A DNA stretch of 64,000 nt, from NCBI RefSeq assembly GCF_000312445.1, contig NZ_HE997183.1, forward strand, positions 520,144 through 584,143, read 5' to 3'. The DNA comes from Phocaeicola abscessus CCUG 55929. GTDB lineage: Bacteria > Bacteroidota > Bacteroidia > Bacteroidales > Bacteroidaceae. Both the position numbers and the translations under genes were made by a program. The notes below the pieces were generated by a model, which saw only the letters and a list, made by a program, of their open reading frames with translations, was not told where the DNA came from and ran no database searches. Below, piece by piece: positions 35,948 to 43,793 of this stretch; position 1 is the first letter of the stretch; the number at the start of each line of letters is the position of its first letter.

Positions 35948-37423
35948 TCAGTCTGATTTACGGGTTGCCTGGCGGGCTAAATGGGTGAATACGGCATTCA
36001 TGTCGGGCAGGGCGAACTGCCTCTTGAGTTCCTCGGGGCTGCCCATGGCGCTTATCTTCCCATCCACCATGATAGAGATTCGATCGCAGTATTCCGCCTC
36101 GTCCATATAGTGGGTGGTTACGAAAACCGTGATGCCCCGATCGGCGGCATCGTAGATGAGTTGCCAGAACTGCTTCCGCGTGGCGGGGTCCACACCTCCC
36201 GTGGGCTCATCAAGGAAGACGATGCCGGGTTCGTGGAAGATGCTTACCGAGAAGGCGAGCTTCTGCTTCCATCCTAAGGGGAGCGACTTGACGATGCTGT
36301 CGTGCCGTCCGTCCATGCCTAAATAGGTCAGCATCGAATCGGTCTTCATCCTGATACCCTGATCGCTCATACCGTAGATTCCCCCGAAGAGGCGTATGTT
36401 CTCGGCTACGGTCAAGTCTTCATAGAGCGAGAATCTCTGGCTCATGTAACCGATGTGCCTCTTTATCTGCTCATGCTCCCGCGAGATGTCGAAGCCCATG
36501 ACGCTACCCTTGCCGCTGGTAGGCCGGTTAAGTCCCGTAAGCATGTGCATGGCGGTAGTCTTACCGGCCCCGTTTGCGCCGAGGAAGCCGAAGATCTCGC
36601 CCCTCTTTACCGTAAACGAGATGTCGTCCACGGCATGGAAGCTCCCGAAAGCCTTCACGAGATGGGAGACCTCAATGACTGTTTTCGCTTCTTGCTTCAT
36701 GGAATTGGAGGGCGCCTCGTCCCTTATAGGGGGCTCGGGGTTGAATATTTCCTTGAAGTGGGTGAGTATTTCGTCGGGAACTCCGATGCCCGCAACGGAC
36801 CCTCTGTTAAGGAATGCCACGCGTCCGCACATCCTCACCTCGTCCAGATAAGGTGTTGCGGCAACGATCGTGATGCCCTTTTCTTTGAGCCCCGTGAGCA
36901 TATCCCACAGCTCCTTACGGCTGACGGGGTCGACTCCGGTGGTGGGCTCGTCGAGGAAAAGCACGCTCGGTTGGTGCACGAGGGCGCACGAGAGGGCAAG
37001 CTTTTGCTTCATGCCGCCCGACAGCGCGCCGGCCCTGCGGTTCCTGAAAGGCTCTATCTGCGAGTAGATGGGCCTGATGAGGTTGTAGCCCTCGTCGACG
37101 GTAGTGCCGAACAAGGTGGCGAAAAACTCAAGGTTTTCCTGCACCGAGAGATCTTGGTAGAGCGAAAACTTGCCCGGCATATATCCCACCCGACTGCGTA
37201 TCTGCGACATCTGTCGCATCACATCGTATCCGTCGACCGTAGCTATGCCCGCATCTGGCAGAATAAGGGTCGCCAGGATGCGGAAAAGCGTGGTCTTGCC
37301 CGCTCCGTCGGGACCGATAAGCCCAAAGACTTCTCCTTCGTCTATGGAGAGCGAAACATCTTTCAGAGCCTGTATCCTTCCATAGTTTTTCGATAAGTTC
37401 GTTATCTCTATGGCATGTACCAT
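35948..37423 (-). CDS. Tandem ABC ATPase (YbhF-like)
   Basis: The 491-residue protein carries two ABC domains. The first has Walker A GPDGAGKTTLFRIL, signature LSGGMKQKLALSCALVHQ and Walker B VLFLDEPTTGVDP. The second has Walker A GANGAGKTTAMHML, the signature as LPLGWKQKLAFSVSIFHE and Walker B IVFLDEPTGGVDP. The LPLG form of the second signature is usual in YbhF relatives. It would energise the two permeases as a single-chain dimer. A GTG two codons upstream (37429) is a possible alternative start. Confidence 0.92.
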   Translation of the reverse strand: MVHAIEITNLSKNYGRIQALKDVSLSIDEGEVFGLIGPDGAGKTTLFRILATLILPDAGIATVDGYDVMRQMSQIRSRVGYMPGKFSLYQDLSVQENLEFFATLFGTTVDEGYNLIRPIYSQIEPFRNRRAGALSGGMKQKLALSCALVHQPSVLFLDEPTTGVDPVSRKELWDMLTGLKEKGITIVAATPYLDEVRMCGRVAFLNRGSVAGIGVPDEILTHFKEIFNPEPPIRDEAPSNSMKQEAKTVIEVSHLVKAFGSFHAVDDISFTVKRGEIFGFLGANGAGKTTAMHMLTGLNRPTSGKGSVMGFDISREHEQIKRHIGYMSQRFSLYEDLTVAENIRLFGGIYGMSDQGIRMKTDSMLTYLGMDGRHDSIVKSLPLGWKQKLAFSVSIFHEPGIVFLDEPTGGVDPATRKQFWQLIYDAADRGITVFVTTHYMDEAEYCDRISIMVDGKISAMGSPEELKRQFALPDMNAVFTHLARQATRKSD

Positions 37424-37459
37424 GTTCACACCTTCATCTTTGATCTTTACTCCTTGCTC

Positions 37460-38365
37460 TTAGTATTCTAGCCTCACCGAGCCATACATGCCAATTTTGA
37501 TGTAGCCATCGTTCTTTACAGCCACCTTCATGGCATACACCAAGTCGGCCCGCTCGTCGTCGGTGAGGATGGTTTTGGGTGTAAACTCGCTCTTCGCGGA
37601 TATCCATGTTACCGTGCCCTGATATTCTTTGAGGTGGTCGTTGCCGTAGTCGGCGAGCACTTTTACCCTCTGCCCGAGCTTGACTTGCTCTAGCTGTGCG
37701 GTCGTGATGTAGGCGCGAAGATACATGTGGTCGATATCCGCCATCTTGAAGAGCGGTTTTCCTGTAGTGGCAAACTCCCCCTCCTCGGCATATTTCTCAA
37801 GCACGAGGCCTGTAATGGGCGCATAGAGATGGCACTTCCGGAGCTGGTCGGCTATCTGGAGGCTTTGTATGTCCGCCGTTCCCATTTGCGCGTTGAGGCT
37901 TTTGGTGGAAGTGTTGAGGGTCGAGGTCTGGGCCTCAAGCTGCTTCTGTAGCACCCGCAGCTGGCTGCTCGCGTCGTCGAGCAGCTTGTGGTTAGCCGCC
38001 CCGTCCTTTACGAGTTGCGCATAGCGGTTCACATCTTCTTGGGCTTTTTGGATTTGCTGGGTGGTGGCCGCTATCTGCTTCTGCGTCTCCGGCTTTTGGC
38101 TTTCATAGACGAATTTCGTCGCGCCGATCTGCCGCGCCTTCAGGTAGAGCTGCACGGTGTCTACAAGCCCCACTTGAGTTCCGCCCTTCACCCTGTCTCC
38201 CTCGGTGATGTCAAACTGCAGCAGCTTGCCCGTTTGCTCGGCCGAGACGGTGATTTCGGTAGCCTCGAAGATTCCGGAAGCAAAGTTTTCTTCCTCCTTG
38301 TTGCCGCAAGAGGCGGGAATGATCGCCGCGGCTAAAACGACGATGGTACTCTTCAAAGTCTTCAT
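37460..38365 (-). CDS. HlyD-family periplasmic adaptor lipoprotein
   Basis: From the ATG at 38365 the product is 301 residues, with a lipoprotein signal (VVLAAAIIPASC, Cys 20). The adaptor fold follows: a barrel/lipoyl half (FASGIFEATEITVSAEQTGK), a coiled-coil hairpin around residues 80-165 (IAATTQQIQKAQEDVNRYAQ), a second lipoyl half (APITGLVLEKYAEEGEFATT) and a beta-barrel (VKLGQRVKVLADYGND). It would bridge the ABC pump and the TolC-type channel. An in-frame start at 38401 would overlap the TolC gene. Confidence 0.9.
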   Translation of the reverse strand: MKTLKSTIVVLAAAIIPASCGNKEEENFASGIFEATEITVSAEQTGKLLQFDITEGDRVKGGTQVGLVDTVQLYLKARQIGATKFVYESQKPETQKQIAATTQQIQKAQEDVNRYAQLVKDGAANHKLLDDASSQLRVLQKQLEAQTSTLNTSTKSLNAQMGTADIQSLQIADQLRKCHLYAPITGLVLEKYAEEGEFATTGKPLFKMADIDHMYLRAYITTAQLEQVKLGQRVKVLADYGNDHLKEYQGTVTWISAKSEFTPKTILTDDERADLVYAMKVAVKNDGYIKIGMYGSVRLEY

Positions 38366-38397
38366 ATTTCTGTTGTTTTTATTTTGGAGTCTCACTT

Positions 38398-39636
38398 TCA
38401 TTCTCCCTTGATGGTATTCAGGGCATAGAGTTCCCTTAGCAATTCAATCTCGTGGAGCGCTTTCTGCTGGCGCGCCTGGGCGACGGCGTTGATGTCGCGG
38501 AGCATCTCGTTGACGCTCTCCGTGCCCAGCCTTACCTTGCTCTCGCTCTTTGAGCGGATGTTTTCCCGTAGTCTGACGATTTCTTCATCTTGCTCGATCT
38601 GTCTCCGCAGGATGTCGATGTTTCCGCTGCCATTTTCTTCCTGAAGCGAGTTATTGAAGAGGAAGGTCTCCCGCTGGCTGTCTATCTGTCGGCTTTGGGC
38701 CTCCAGCAGCCGGATGTCATTCCTGCGCGTGTAGAGCGAGCCGATGTTCCAGCTCAGAGTCAGACCGCCCGCCAGCAGGCCATTTTTCATCATGTCGATT
38801 ACCTTCGTGTGATAAGTGCCCATCCCGAAAACTTTCAGGGTAGGCATGAGCCTCGTGTTCAACAGCCTCCGCTGTGCCTCGATAAGCCTGCCTTGGGCGG
38901 TATAGTATTGAAGTTCAGGTCGTGTATTCTCCTGTTGGGCATCCTTGACAGGAGGAATGGCAAGCAGGGTTTTTTCCCAAAACTGCCGCCCGACAAAGAT
39001 GCCGAGCATTTTCAGATAGGCTGCTCTCGAGGCTTGCTGGGCATCGAAGGCCTGCCGTGCCTTGACCTCTTCCACCCTTACGGCGTCCCAATCGCTTTGG
39101 TTGGCCACTCCTCCTCGCATCATGCTCTCGATGCCTTTGCGGGCTATGTCGAGGTCGCTTTGCAGCAACAGGGTCTGCTTGAGCCGCTCGTCGAGCATGA
39201 GCACGCCAAAGTAGAGCTGTTCGACACGCTGGTTGAGCTCGTAGAGCGACACCCTGAGTTGCTGGTTCCGCACATTCGCTTCTGCGCTTGCCACCTCCTT
39301 CTGTGACTTGATTTGTCCCCCATCGTAGAGGTTCTGGCTGACGACCACCGAGCCGGAGGCCATCCAGTTCTTCATATTCAATCCCATCTGCCGCATCGCA
39401 GGGCTTGCGCCGAGTACATTGGTGAATGCCATTGCGTTGGCCGACACGCTGATTTGCGGCAGCCAGGCTTTCTGCGCGTTCTCGAGGGTGTAGTCGCGCG
39501 ACAGCTCGATGAGGTCATACTGCTTCACGGCGGGATAGTTGTCGTGGGCCATCTGCTTGCATTCCTCGAGCGTGAGAGACTGTGCCTGTGCCAGCATCGG
39601 CAGCATACATATTATAATATAGATACTCTTCCTCAT
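38398..39636 (-). CDS. TolC-family outer-membrane efflux protein
   Basis: From the ATG at 39636 this is 412 residues with a Sec signal (MRKSIYIIICMLPMLAQAQS), then LTLEECKQMAHDNYPAVKQY, the usual OEP start. Two long helical-barrel repeats are seen, with a central stretch FNTRLMPTLKVFGMGTYH-type (LLNTRLMPTLKVFGMGTYHT). It is the channel for the ABC/HlyD exporter encoded downstream and leads that operon. Its start lies 44 bases from its own -7 box. Confidence 0.9.
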   Translation of the reverse strand: MRKSIYIIICMLPMLAQAQSLTLEECKQMAHDNYPAVKQYDLIELSRDYTLENAQKAWLPQISVSANAMAFTNVLGASPAMRQMGLNMKNWMASGSVVVSQNLYDGGQIKSQKEVASAEANVRNQQLRVSLYELNQRVEQLYFGVLMLDERLKQTLLLQSDLDIARKGIESMMRGGVANQSDWDAVRVEEVKARQAFDAQQASRAAYLKMLGIFVGRQFWEKTLLAIPPVKDAQQENTRPELQYYTAQGRLIEAQRRLLNTRLMPTLKVFGMGTYHTKVIDMMKNGLLAGGLTLSWNIGSLYTRRNDIRLLEAQSRQIDSQRETFLFNNSLQEENGSGNIDILRRQIEQDEEIVRLRENIRSKSESKVRLGTESVNEMLRDINAVAQARQQKALHEIELLRELYALNTIKGE

Positions 39637-39672
39637 TGTATTGGGGTTTATTCTGTATTGTAAATCTGTCTG

Positions 39673-39680
39673 CAAAGATA
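39673..39680 (-). promoter_or_regulatory. -7 box for the efflux operon
   Basis: The minus strand reads TATCTTTG, matching TAnnTTTG, 37 bases before the TolC ATG. It lies about 100 bases from the divergent AraC promoter, so the AraC protein could act on both. Confidence 0.6.
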
Positions 39681-39777
39681 CGCTCGAATTCCTTATACGC
39701 CGTTATCTACAAGTGGAAGAAGATGCTCTTTTTGTACATTATATGCTGGAAAAGAGTGCAATTTATGGGATTTTTAT

Positions 39778-39785
39778 TATCTTTG
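39778..39785 (+). promoter_or_regulatory. -7 box for the AraC-family gene
   Basis: TATCTTTG matches TAnnTTTG, 20 bases before the ATG at 39806. It excludes the longer in-frame starts. Confidence 0.6.
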
Positions 39786-39805
39786 CGTCATATTTATATG
39801 GGAAA

Positions 39806-40714
39806 ATGAAGACAAAAAAACCAGAGACGCTCACCTTCGAGCGCATGACCGAATTGTTCTACAACGACTCTGCCGGTCAGTCCGAGAAAGTGTTGTTGGG
39901 CAAGGAAATGTCGATTATCTTCGATGTCGGAGTGGGTGTGCGGCGTGTGTTGCAAGAAGGCATGCTGCTGCAGATGCTCGACTATCGCTGCGGATTCATC
40001 AGACGGGGTTGGGTGCGGGCGAAAATCAATCTCGTGGAATATACCATCGGTATTGGGACCCTGGCCTTTCTTACCCCCGGGAGCATCGTGGAGCCTCTTG
40101 AATACAGTGCTGACTTCGCCTTAGAGGGCATGGCCGTGTCGGCCGAGTTGGTGCATCTGTCTCTCAACAACCATCTGCCGAGAATCTTCAACGGACACAA
40201 GACCGACGGGCGGATGCGGGTATCCGAGGAGACCTGCGACATAGTCGACCGTATGTTGCGCCTGCTTTTCGATGTCTCTCACAAGGCCCGCCACGACAAT
40301 CAGATGGTACTGAATCTCGTTGCGGCCTACCTTAACTTCTTCGACCAGCAATTTGCCGAAGGCACGGAGATGTCGGTCGGCCGCAATGCCAACGAGCGGT
40401 TCCTCTTCGAACGGTTTATCTATCTGGTCAACAACTATAGCAGCCGGGAGCATCACCTCGACTTCTATGCCGGTAAAATGTGCATTACGGTGCGCTATCT
40501 GAGCACGATGATTCGCAAGGCGAGTGGCGTTACCGCGAAGGAATGGCTCGACCGGGCTTTAGTTACACAGGCCAAGGTGATGCTTAGCTACAGCAGCAGG
40601 AATGTGGCGCAGATAGCCGACGAGCTCAACTTCCCCACGTCCAGCTTCTTCTGCAAATTCTTCAAACGGATGACGGGGCTGACTCCCCAGCAATACCGCC
40701 GCTCGGACGATTAG
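39806..40714 (+). CDS. AraC-family transcriptional regulator
   Basis: From the ATG at 39806 the protein is 302 residues. A C-terminal two-helix-turn-helix AraC domain spans about residues 205-300 (YAGKMCITVRYLSTMIRKAS, then GVTAKEWLDRALVTQAKVML, and LNFPTSSFFCKFFKRMTGLT). The N-terminal half is a cupin-like ligand domain (GCGFI-type, LAFLTPGSIVEPLEYSADF). It is divergent from the efflux operon and probably controls it. The ligand is unknown. Its stop overlaps the end of the chimeric remnant on the other strand. Confidence 0.9.
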   Translation: MKTKKPETLTFERMTELFYNDSAGQSEKVLLGKEMSIIFDVGVGVRRVLQEGMLLQMLDYRCGFIRRGWVRAKINLVEYTIGIGTLAFLTPGSIVEPLEYSADFALEGMAVSAELVHLSLNNHLPRIFNGHKTDGRMRVSEETCDIVDRMLRLLFDVSHKARHDNQMVLNLVAAYLNFFDQQFAEGTEMSVGRNANERFLFERFIYLVNNYSSREHHLDFYAGKMCITVRYLSTMIRKASGVTAKEWLDRALVTQAKVMLSYSSRNVAQIADELNFPTSSFFCKFFKRMTGLTPQQYRRSDD

Positions 40715-41195
40715 TCGGCAAACGAATCGGAAACCGCAATCAGGCCGGAGTCGTGACAAAGCGAGTGCATCGACTCCATCTCCAAGGTGGAATGGGCAAT
40801 GCCAGCCGCTTTTAATCTTCGCTTCAGCATGTTTTCATCTGTTCCATATCGCCCCGACTCATCCATGACAATATGAGCAGTCAGCGAAATCAACTCACGG
40901 TCATAGAACTTCACGCCCAGACGCTGCGCCAACAGTTCACCTATGCGGTGGTCTCCACTGCCGTATTCGTCTGAGATGGTGATGACAAACGGCTGCGTCC
41001 TGTCGGTAAGCACGACTGTCTCTTGCGCCGCTGCCCCCGCGTATCGATAAGCCATCCCACGAAAGGCCTCGACACGATAGAGGCCACGCTGAACAGGGCG
41101 GTTGCCAGCCCGATAGTCACCGCGTCGCCTCCCAACCATGTGACGAAAAAGGGAAACGTGGGCAGCAACGCATGGAAATTGACGAAAAAATGCAA
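40711..41195 (-). pseudogene. Chimeric remnant: MFS + cytidylate-kinase-like + cation-efflux fragments
   Basis: Three broken genes lie in line on the minus strand. From 41195 to about 41030 is the start of an MFS transporter (FVNFHALLPTFPFFVTWLGG, then SIVSRPFVGWLIDTRGQRR). From about 41005 to 40890 is the start of a cytidylate-kinase-like protein (FVITISDEYGSGDHRIGELL, then AQRLGVKFYDRELIS). From 40885 to 40727 is the 3' end of a cation-diffusion transporter (LTAHIVMDESG, then GIAHSTLEMESMH). The last part is almost identical to 45342-45499. The first junction changes frame; the second falls at the shared 'LTA'. None of the parts is complete. Confidence 0.75.
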
Positions 41196-41347
41196 AAGTT
41201 ACCAGACAAGGAACCGAACCGGAAAGTTATCATTTTCCTCTTTTTGACTTCGGCTCCCGGAACGGGAAATTCCCCCCCCTCCGACAGGACGATCCCAAGA
41301 ATCCGTTTGCACGGGCCGTCTCCTGTTTCATCGTCCTGCTTATCGAT

Positions 41348-42007
41348 TCAGTAGGCTGCGGTAAAGCGTTCGCAATGGTGATTTTCCTGCTCCAGTTCGT
41401 CGATCATCGCTACCGCATAATCTTCGACCGAGATGAAGCTCTCGCCTTTTTCGTCGAAGAGCATATCGTCTTTACCCAAGCGATATTTTCCGGTGCGGAC
41501 GCCCGGTCCCATATTACCGAGATTGCCGGCGGGAGAGAAGAAGACCCAATCGATTGCTTTCTCTTTCATCAGCGTATTGAGATAAAACTCTCCCAACGAT
41601 TTCACGCCCGGCAACCACGCTTCGGGAAGAGTGCCGGTATCGACCAACCGCACCCCGGGTTTTACGAAAAGAGTACCGGCTCCGCCTACGATCAGCAGAC
41701 GCTTTACTCCCGCACGTTTCGCCCCTTCGACGATTTTCGGGTAATTTTCAAGCGTCTCTTCGTACTGACGAGGATTTGTCCAGCCCGGGTTATAGGCACT
41801 GATAATGGCATCTTTGCCTTTTGCCAATTCCGCCAAAGTGTCTGGATTGGTTGCGTCTGCTTTAACAACGGTCAGGTTCGGATTATTGATCGAAACTTTT
41901 TGAGGGTTGAGAACGACCGCGGTAACCTTATGACCGCGGTTCAATGCTTCATTCAGGATTGCGGAACCTACGAATCCGCTCGCTCCGATTAAAACTATGT
42001 TTTTCAT
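41348..42007 (-). CDS. NAD(P)-binding oxidoreductase-like protein (NmrA/YwnB type)
   Basis: The 219-residue protein has an extended-SDR Rossmann start (NIVLIGASGFVGSAILNEAL). YNPGWTNPRQYEETLENYPK and GAKRAGVKRLLIVGGAGTLF follow. It lacks the YxxxK catalytic pair of classical SDRs, as in YwnB/NmrA-type proteins that bind NAD(P)H or act on quinones. It is divergent from the HxlR regulator, a pairing often seen for electrophile- or quinone-responsive enzymes. The substrate is not known. Confidence 0.85.
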   Translation of the reverse strand: MKNIVLIGASGFVGSAILNEALNRGHKVTAVVLNPQKVSINNPNLTVVKADATNPDTLAELAKGKDAIISAYNPGWTNPRQYEETLENYPKIVEGAKRAGVKRLLIVGGAGTLFVKPGVRLVDTGTLPEAWLPGVKSLGEFYLNTLMKEKAIDWVFFSPAGNLGNMGPGVRTGKYRLGKDDMLFDEKGESFISVEDYAVAMIDELEQENHHCERFTAAY

Positions 42008-42072
42008 ACATATAAAATTTTGAAATTAAACATTAGTCGACGAAACAATCTTTTCATCTGTTTTTTATGCGG

Positions 42073-42080
42073 CAAAAGTA
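42073..42080 (-). promoter_or_regulatory. -7 box for the NAD(P)-binding protein gene
   Basis: The minus strand reads TACTTTTG, matching TAnnTTTG, 66 bases before the ATG at 42007. Confidence 0.5.
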
Positions 42081-42125
42081 TAGGAAAAATAAATACAAAA
42101 CAAGTAGGCACTCGATACGCAAATA

Positions 42126-42141
42126 GTTACCCCAAGGTAAC
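42126..42141. promoter_or_regulatory. Candidate HxlR operator
   Basis: GTTACC and GGTAAC form a perfect 6-bp inverted repeat around CCAA. It lies between the divergent promoters of the HxlR gene and the NAD(P)-binding gene, the usual place for a local regulator to bind. Confidence 0.45.
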
Positions 42142-42216
42142 GATTGTTGGGTATGAGTCCTTTACAACGATATTTTTTTTCGTATTTTTTTTGCTTGCAA
42201 TCATTGATGGATTGGT

Positions 42217-42224
42217 TACTTTTG
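42217..42224 (+). promoter_or_regulatory. -7 box for the HxlR-family gene
   Basis: TACTTTTG matches TAnnTTTG, 23 bases before the ATG at 42248. Confidence 0.6.
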
Positions 42225-42247
42225 CATATTCTAAAGAAGCAAAGAAT

Positions 42248-42616
42248 ATGAATAGAACGACAATATTGGACGCCTACGATCCGCAATGTCCCATTCGCAA
42301 CATTTTGGCTCGCATGAGCGATAAATGGTCGCTTTTGGTTATCTACACACTGACGCAGGCAGAGAAGATGCGTTTCGGCGACCTGCGACGAGCAATTCCG
42401 GATATCTCGCAAAAAATGCTTACCACGACGTTGAGGATATTGGAAGAAGACGGATTTATCACCCGAACGATTTATCCGGAGGTGCCTCCCCGGGTAGAAT
42501 ACCGACTTACGGCACGGGCGCATTCCCTGCTCCCCCACATTCAGTCGTTGATCATGTGGGCGAAAGAGAATATGACGGACATTATCGATGATCGTAAGAA
42601 AAACAGAAAGCAATAG
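42248..42616 (+). CDS. HxlR-family winged-helix regulator
   Basis: From the ATG at 42248 the protein is 122 residues, the usual HxlR length. It shows CPIRNILARMSDKWSLLVIY near residues 13-32, LRRAIPDISQKMLTTTLRIL (recognition helix) and FITRTIYPEVPPRVEYRLT (wing). A single cysteine at residue 13 sits at the position that HypR/YodB relatives use for redox sensing. It is divergent from the NAD(P)-binding gene, which it probably represses. Open frame upstream to 42020 crosses the promoter. Confidence 0.92.
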   Translation: MNRTTILDAYDPQCPIRNILARMSDKWSLLVIYTLTQAEKMRFGDLRRAIPDISQKMLTTTLRILEEDGFITRTIYPEVPPRVEYRLTARAHSLLPHIQSLIMWAKENMTDIIDDRKKNRKQ

Positions 42617-42717
42617 ACATACATCTTGCCTACAGGGGCCGGAGAGCGAGGCTTTTATGAAACTGAGCCGTTGACTTTTCATCGGCCGGACAAAGGTATT
42701 TGCAGTGTTCCGGAACT

Positions 42718-42985
42718 TTATTGCAATGACTTGTATTTCTTGGCGAGATAGGTAAAGGGCGCCACGCTGACCGAACATCCGCCCCTCAAGGTCACGATGC
42801 GGTCGGGACTGACCGACGTTAGAATGCCGACGGCTGTAGCCCTGCGAGGCCGTGGTGGTGTCTTTCACTTCCTTGATCAATGCTGCCACGTGTCCACCCT
42901 GCCATTGCGGGTAGATCAGGCGGATTGTCTTTTCTTTCTTTTTGTTATTTGTGCGGTAGTGCCGGGTAAAAAGGAAGTCTTTCAT
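42718..42985 (-). pseudogene. Arginase-family remnant with internal deletion
   Basis: The minus strand from an ATG at 42985 gives TIRLIYPQWQGGHVAALIKE, then TTTASQGY, the start of a Bacteroidales arginase/formimidoylglutamase-like protein. After a gap and frame change the same strand reads DRIVTLRGGCSVSVAPFTYL, then AKKY, a segment from further inside the family (the G-G-x-C/H-S region). The metal-binding Asp/His motifs and the whole C-terminal half are missing. It is a broken gene. Confidence 0.65.
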
Positions 42986-43071
42986 GGGGGTTCTTTTCGC
43001 GTGTGGGAAGAAACTGTAATATGTATAATTCATTCGGTATTTTTTATAATGCGGGCTGCGGGGAATATTCG

Positions 43072-43079
43072 TATCTTTG
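43072..43079 (+). promoter_or_regulatory. -7 box ahead of the truncated PfkB gene
   Basis: TATCTTTG matches TAnnTTTG, 77 bases before the ATG at 43157. The broken gene may still be transcribed. Confidence 0.5.
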
Positions 43080-43156
43080 TATCGATAACCGTAAGTATTT
43101 GTGCCATTGCGGCGCTGCTGATTGTGTCGGGCCGTAAGGTAAAGGAGAACAAAGAG

Positions 43157-43633
43157 ATGCAAACAAACAGGTATGAACAGAAGAGCGTGCTCGGGGCGGC
43201 GAAGCTCTTGCGAAATGTCTTCATGGCGGTTGCGCTTTGTCTGCCGATGAAGTCGGTGGGTGACACCCCCGCCGAGGCGCCGGCGCGCAAGGTGATCTGC
43301 ATGGGCGAGACGGTACTCGACATCCTGTTTCGCGGGGATCGTCCCATCGGCGCCAACGCGGGCGGATCGGCGCTCAACGCGGCCGTGTCGATGGCGCGCG
43401 CGGGGTTGAACGTCGTCTTCATCGGCGAGGCAGGGGCGGACACGACCGGGGCGCACATCCGGGCTTTCCTCGAAGCGAATCAGGTGGATACGCACCACCT
43501 CCGGCTCCGCCCGGGCATGAAGACGACCGTCTCGACGGCCTACCTCGATGAGGCCAACAACGCCCGTTACACCTTCTACCCCGATCCGCAGCTGGGTGAT
43601 CGCGAGTTTACGCTACCCGACATCCGGCGGTAG
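43157..43633 (+). pseudogene. Truncated PfkB sugar kinase with odd N-terminal extension
   Basis: Only the first half of a fructokinase-like PfkB protein is present. The kinase part starts RKVICMGETVLDILFRGDRP, continues ANAGGSALNAAVSMARAGLN and runs out at FTLPDIRR followed by a stop. The second half with the catalytic DTxGxGD motif is absent. Before the kinase start lie about 45 residues with a signal-peptide-like stretch (LLRNVFMAVALCLPMKSVG), unusual for this cytoplasmic family. The bases are strikingly G+C-rich compared with both neighbours, suggesting a foreign origin. Confidence 0.65.
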
Positions 43634-43757
43634 CATGAAGCCTGTATAGAAGGTATCGAAGGAAACTTAATTGAAATTACAATTTAAACATTAATAGAAT
43701 TGCAATCATCAATACCGCCAGCTACTGGGTAACGCTCGCGCGGTAGCCGGGGATAAG

Positions 43758-43793
43758 CCTCGCCGGGCAGAGTGATGCCGAGGACGGTTTTTT
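43758..43793 (+). terminator. Possible terminator after the PfkB fragment
   Basis: CCTCG (43758-43762) and CGAGG (43779-43783) can pair around a 16-base loop; six T residues follow at 43788-43793. The long loop makes it weak. It overlaps the 3' end of the convergent DUF6261-like gene. Confidence 0.35.

Noticed and set aside
36455..37396. 313-codon open frame on the plus strand
   Set aside because: It is antisense to the tandem ABC ATPase, whose Walker and signature motifs are intact.
35948..37423. Degenerate second ABC signature (LPLG instead of LSGG) as a defect
   Set aside because: This form is usual for the second domain of YbhF-type tandem ATPases, so it is not a sign of decay.
42065..43498. 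477-codon open frame on the minus strand
   Set aside because: It runs through HxlR antisense, the arginase remnant and the PfkB antisense; only a short part resembles a protein family.
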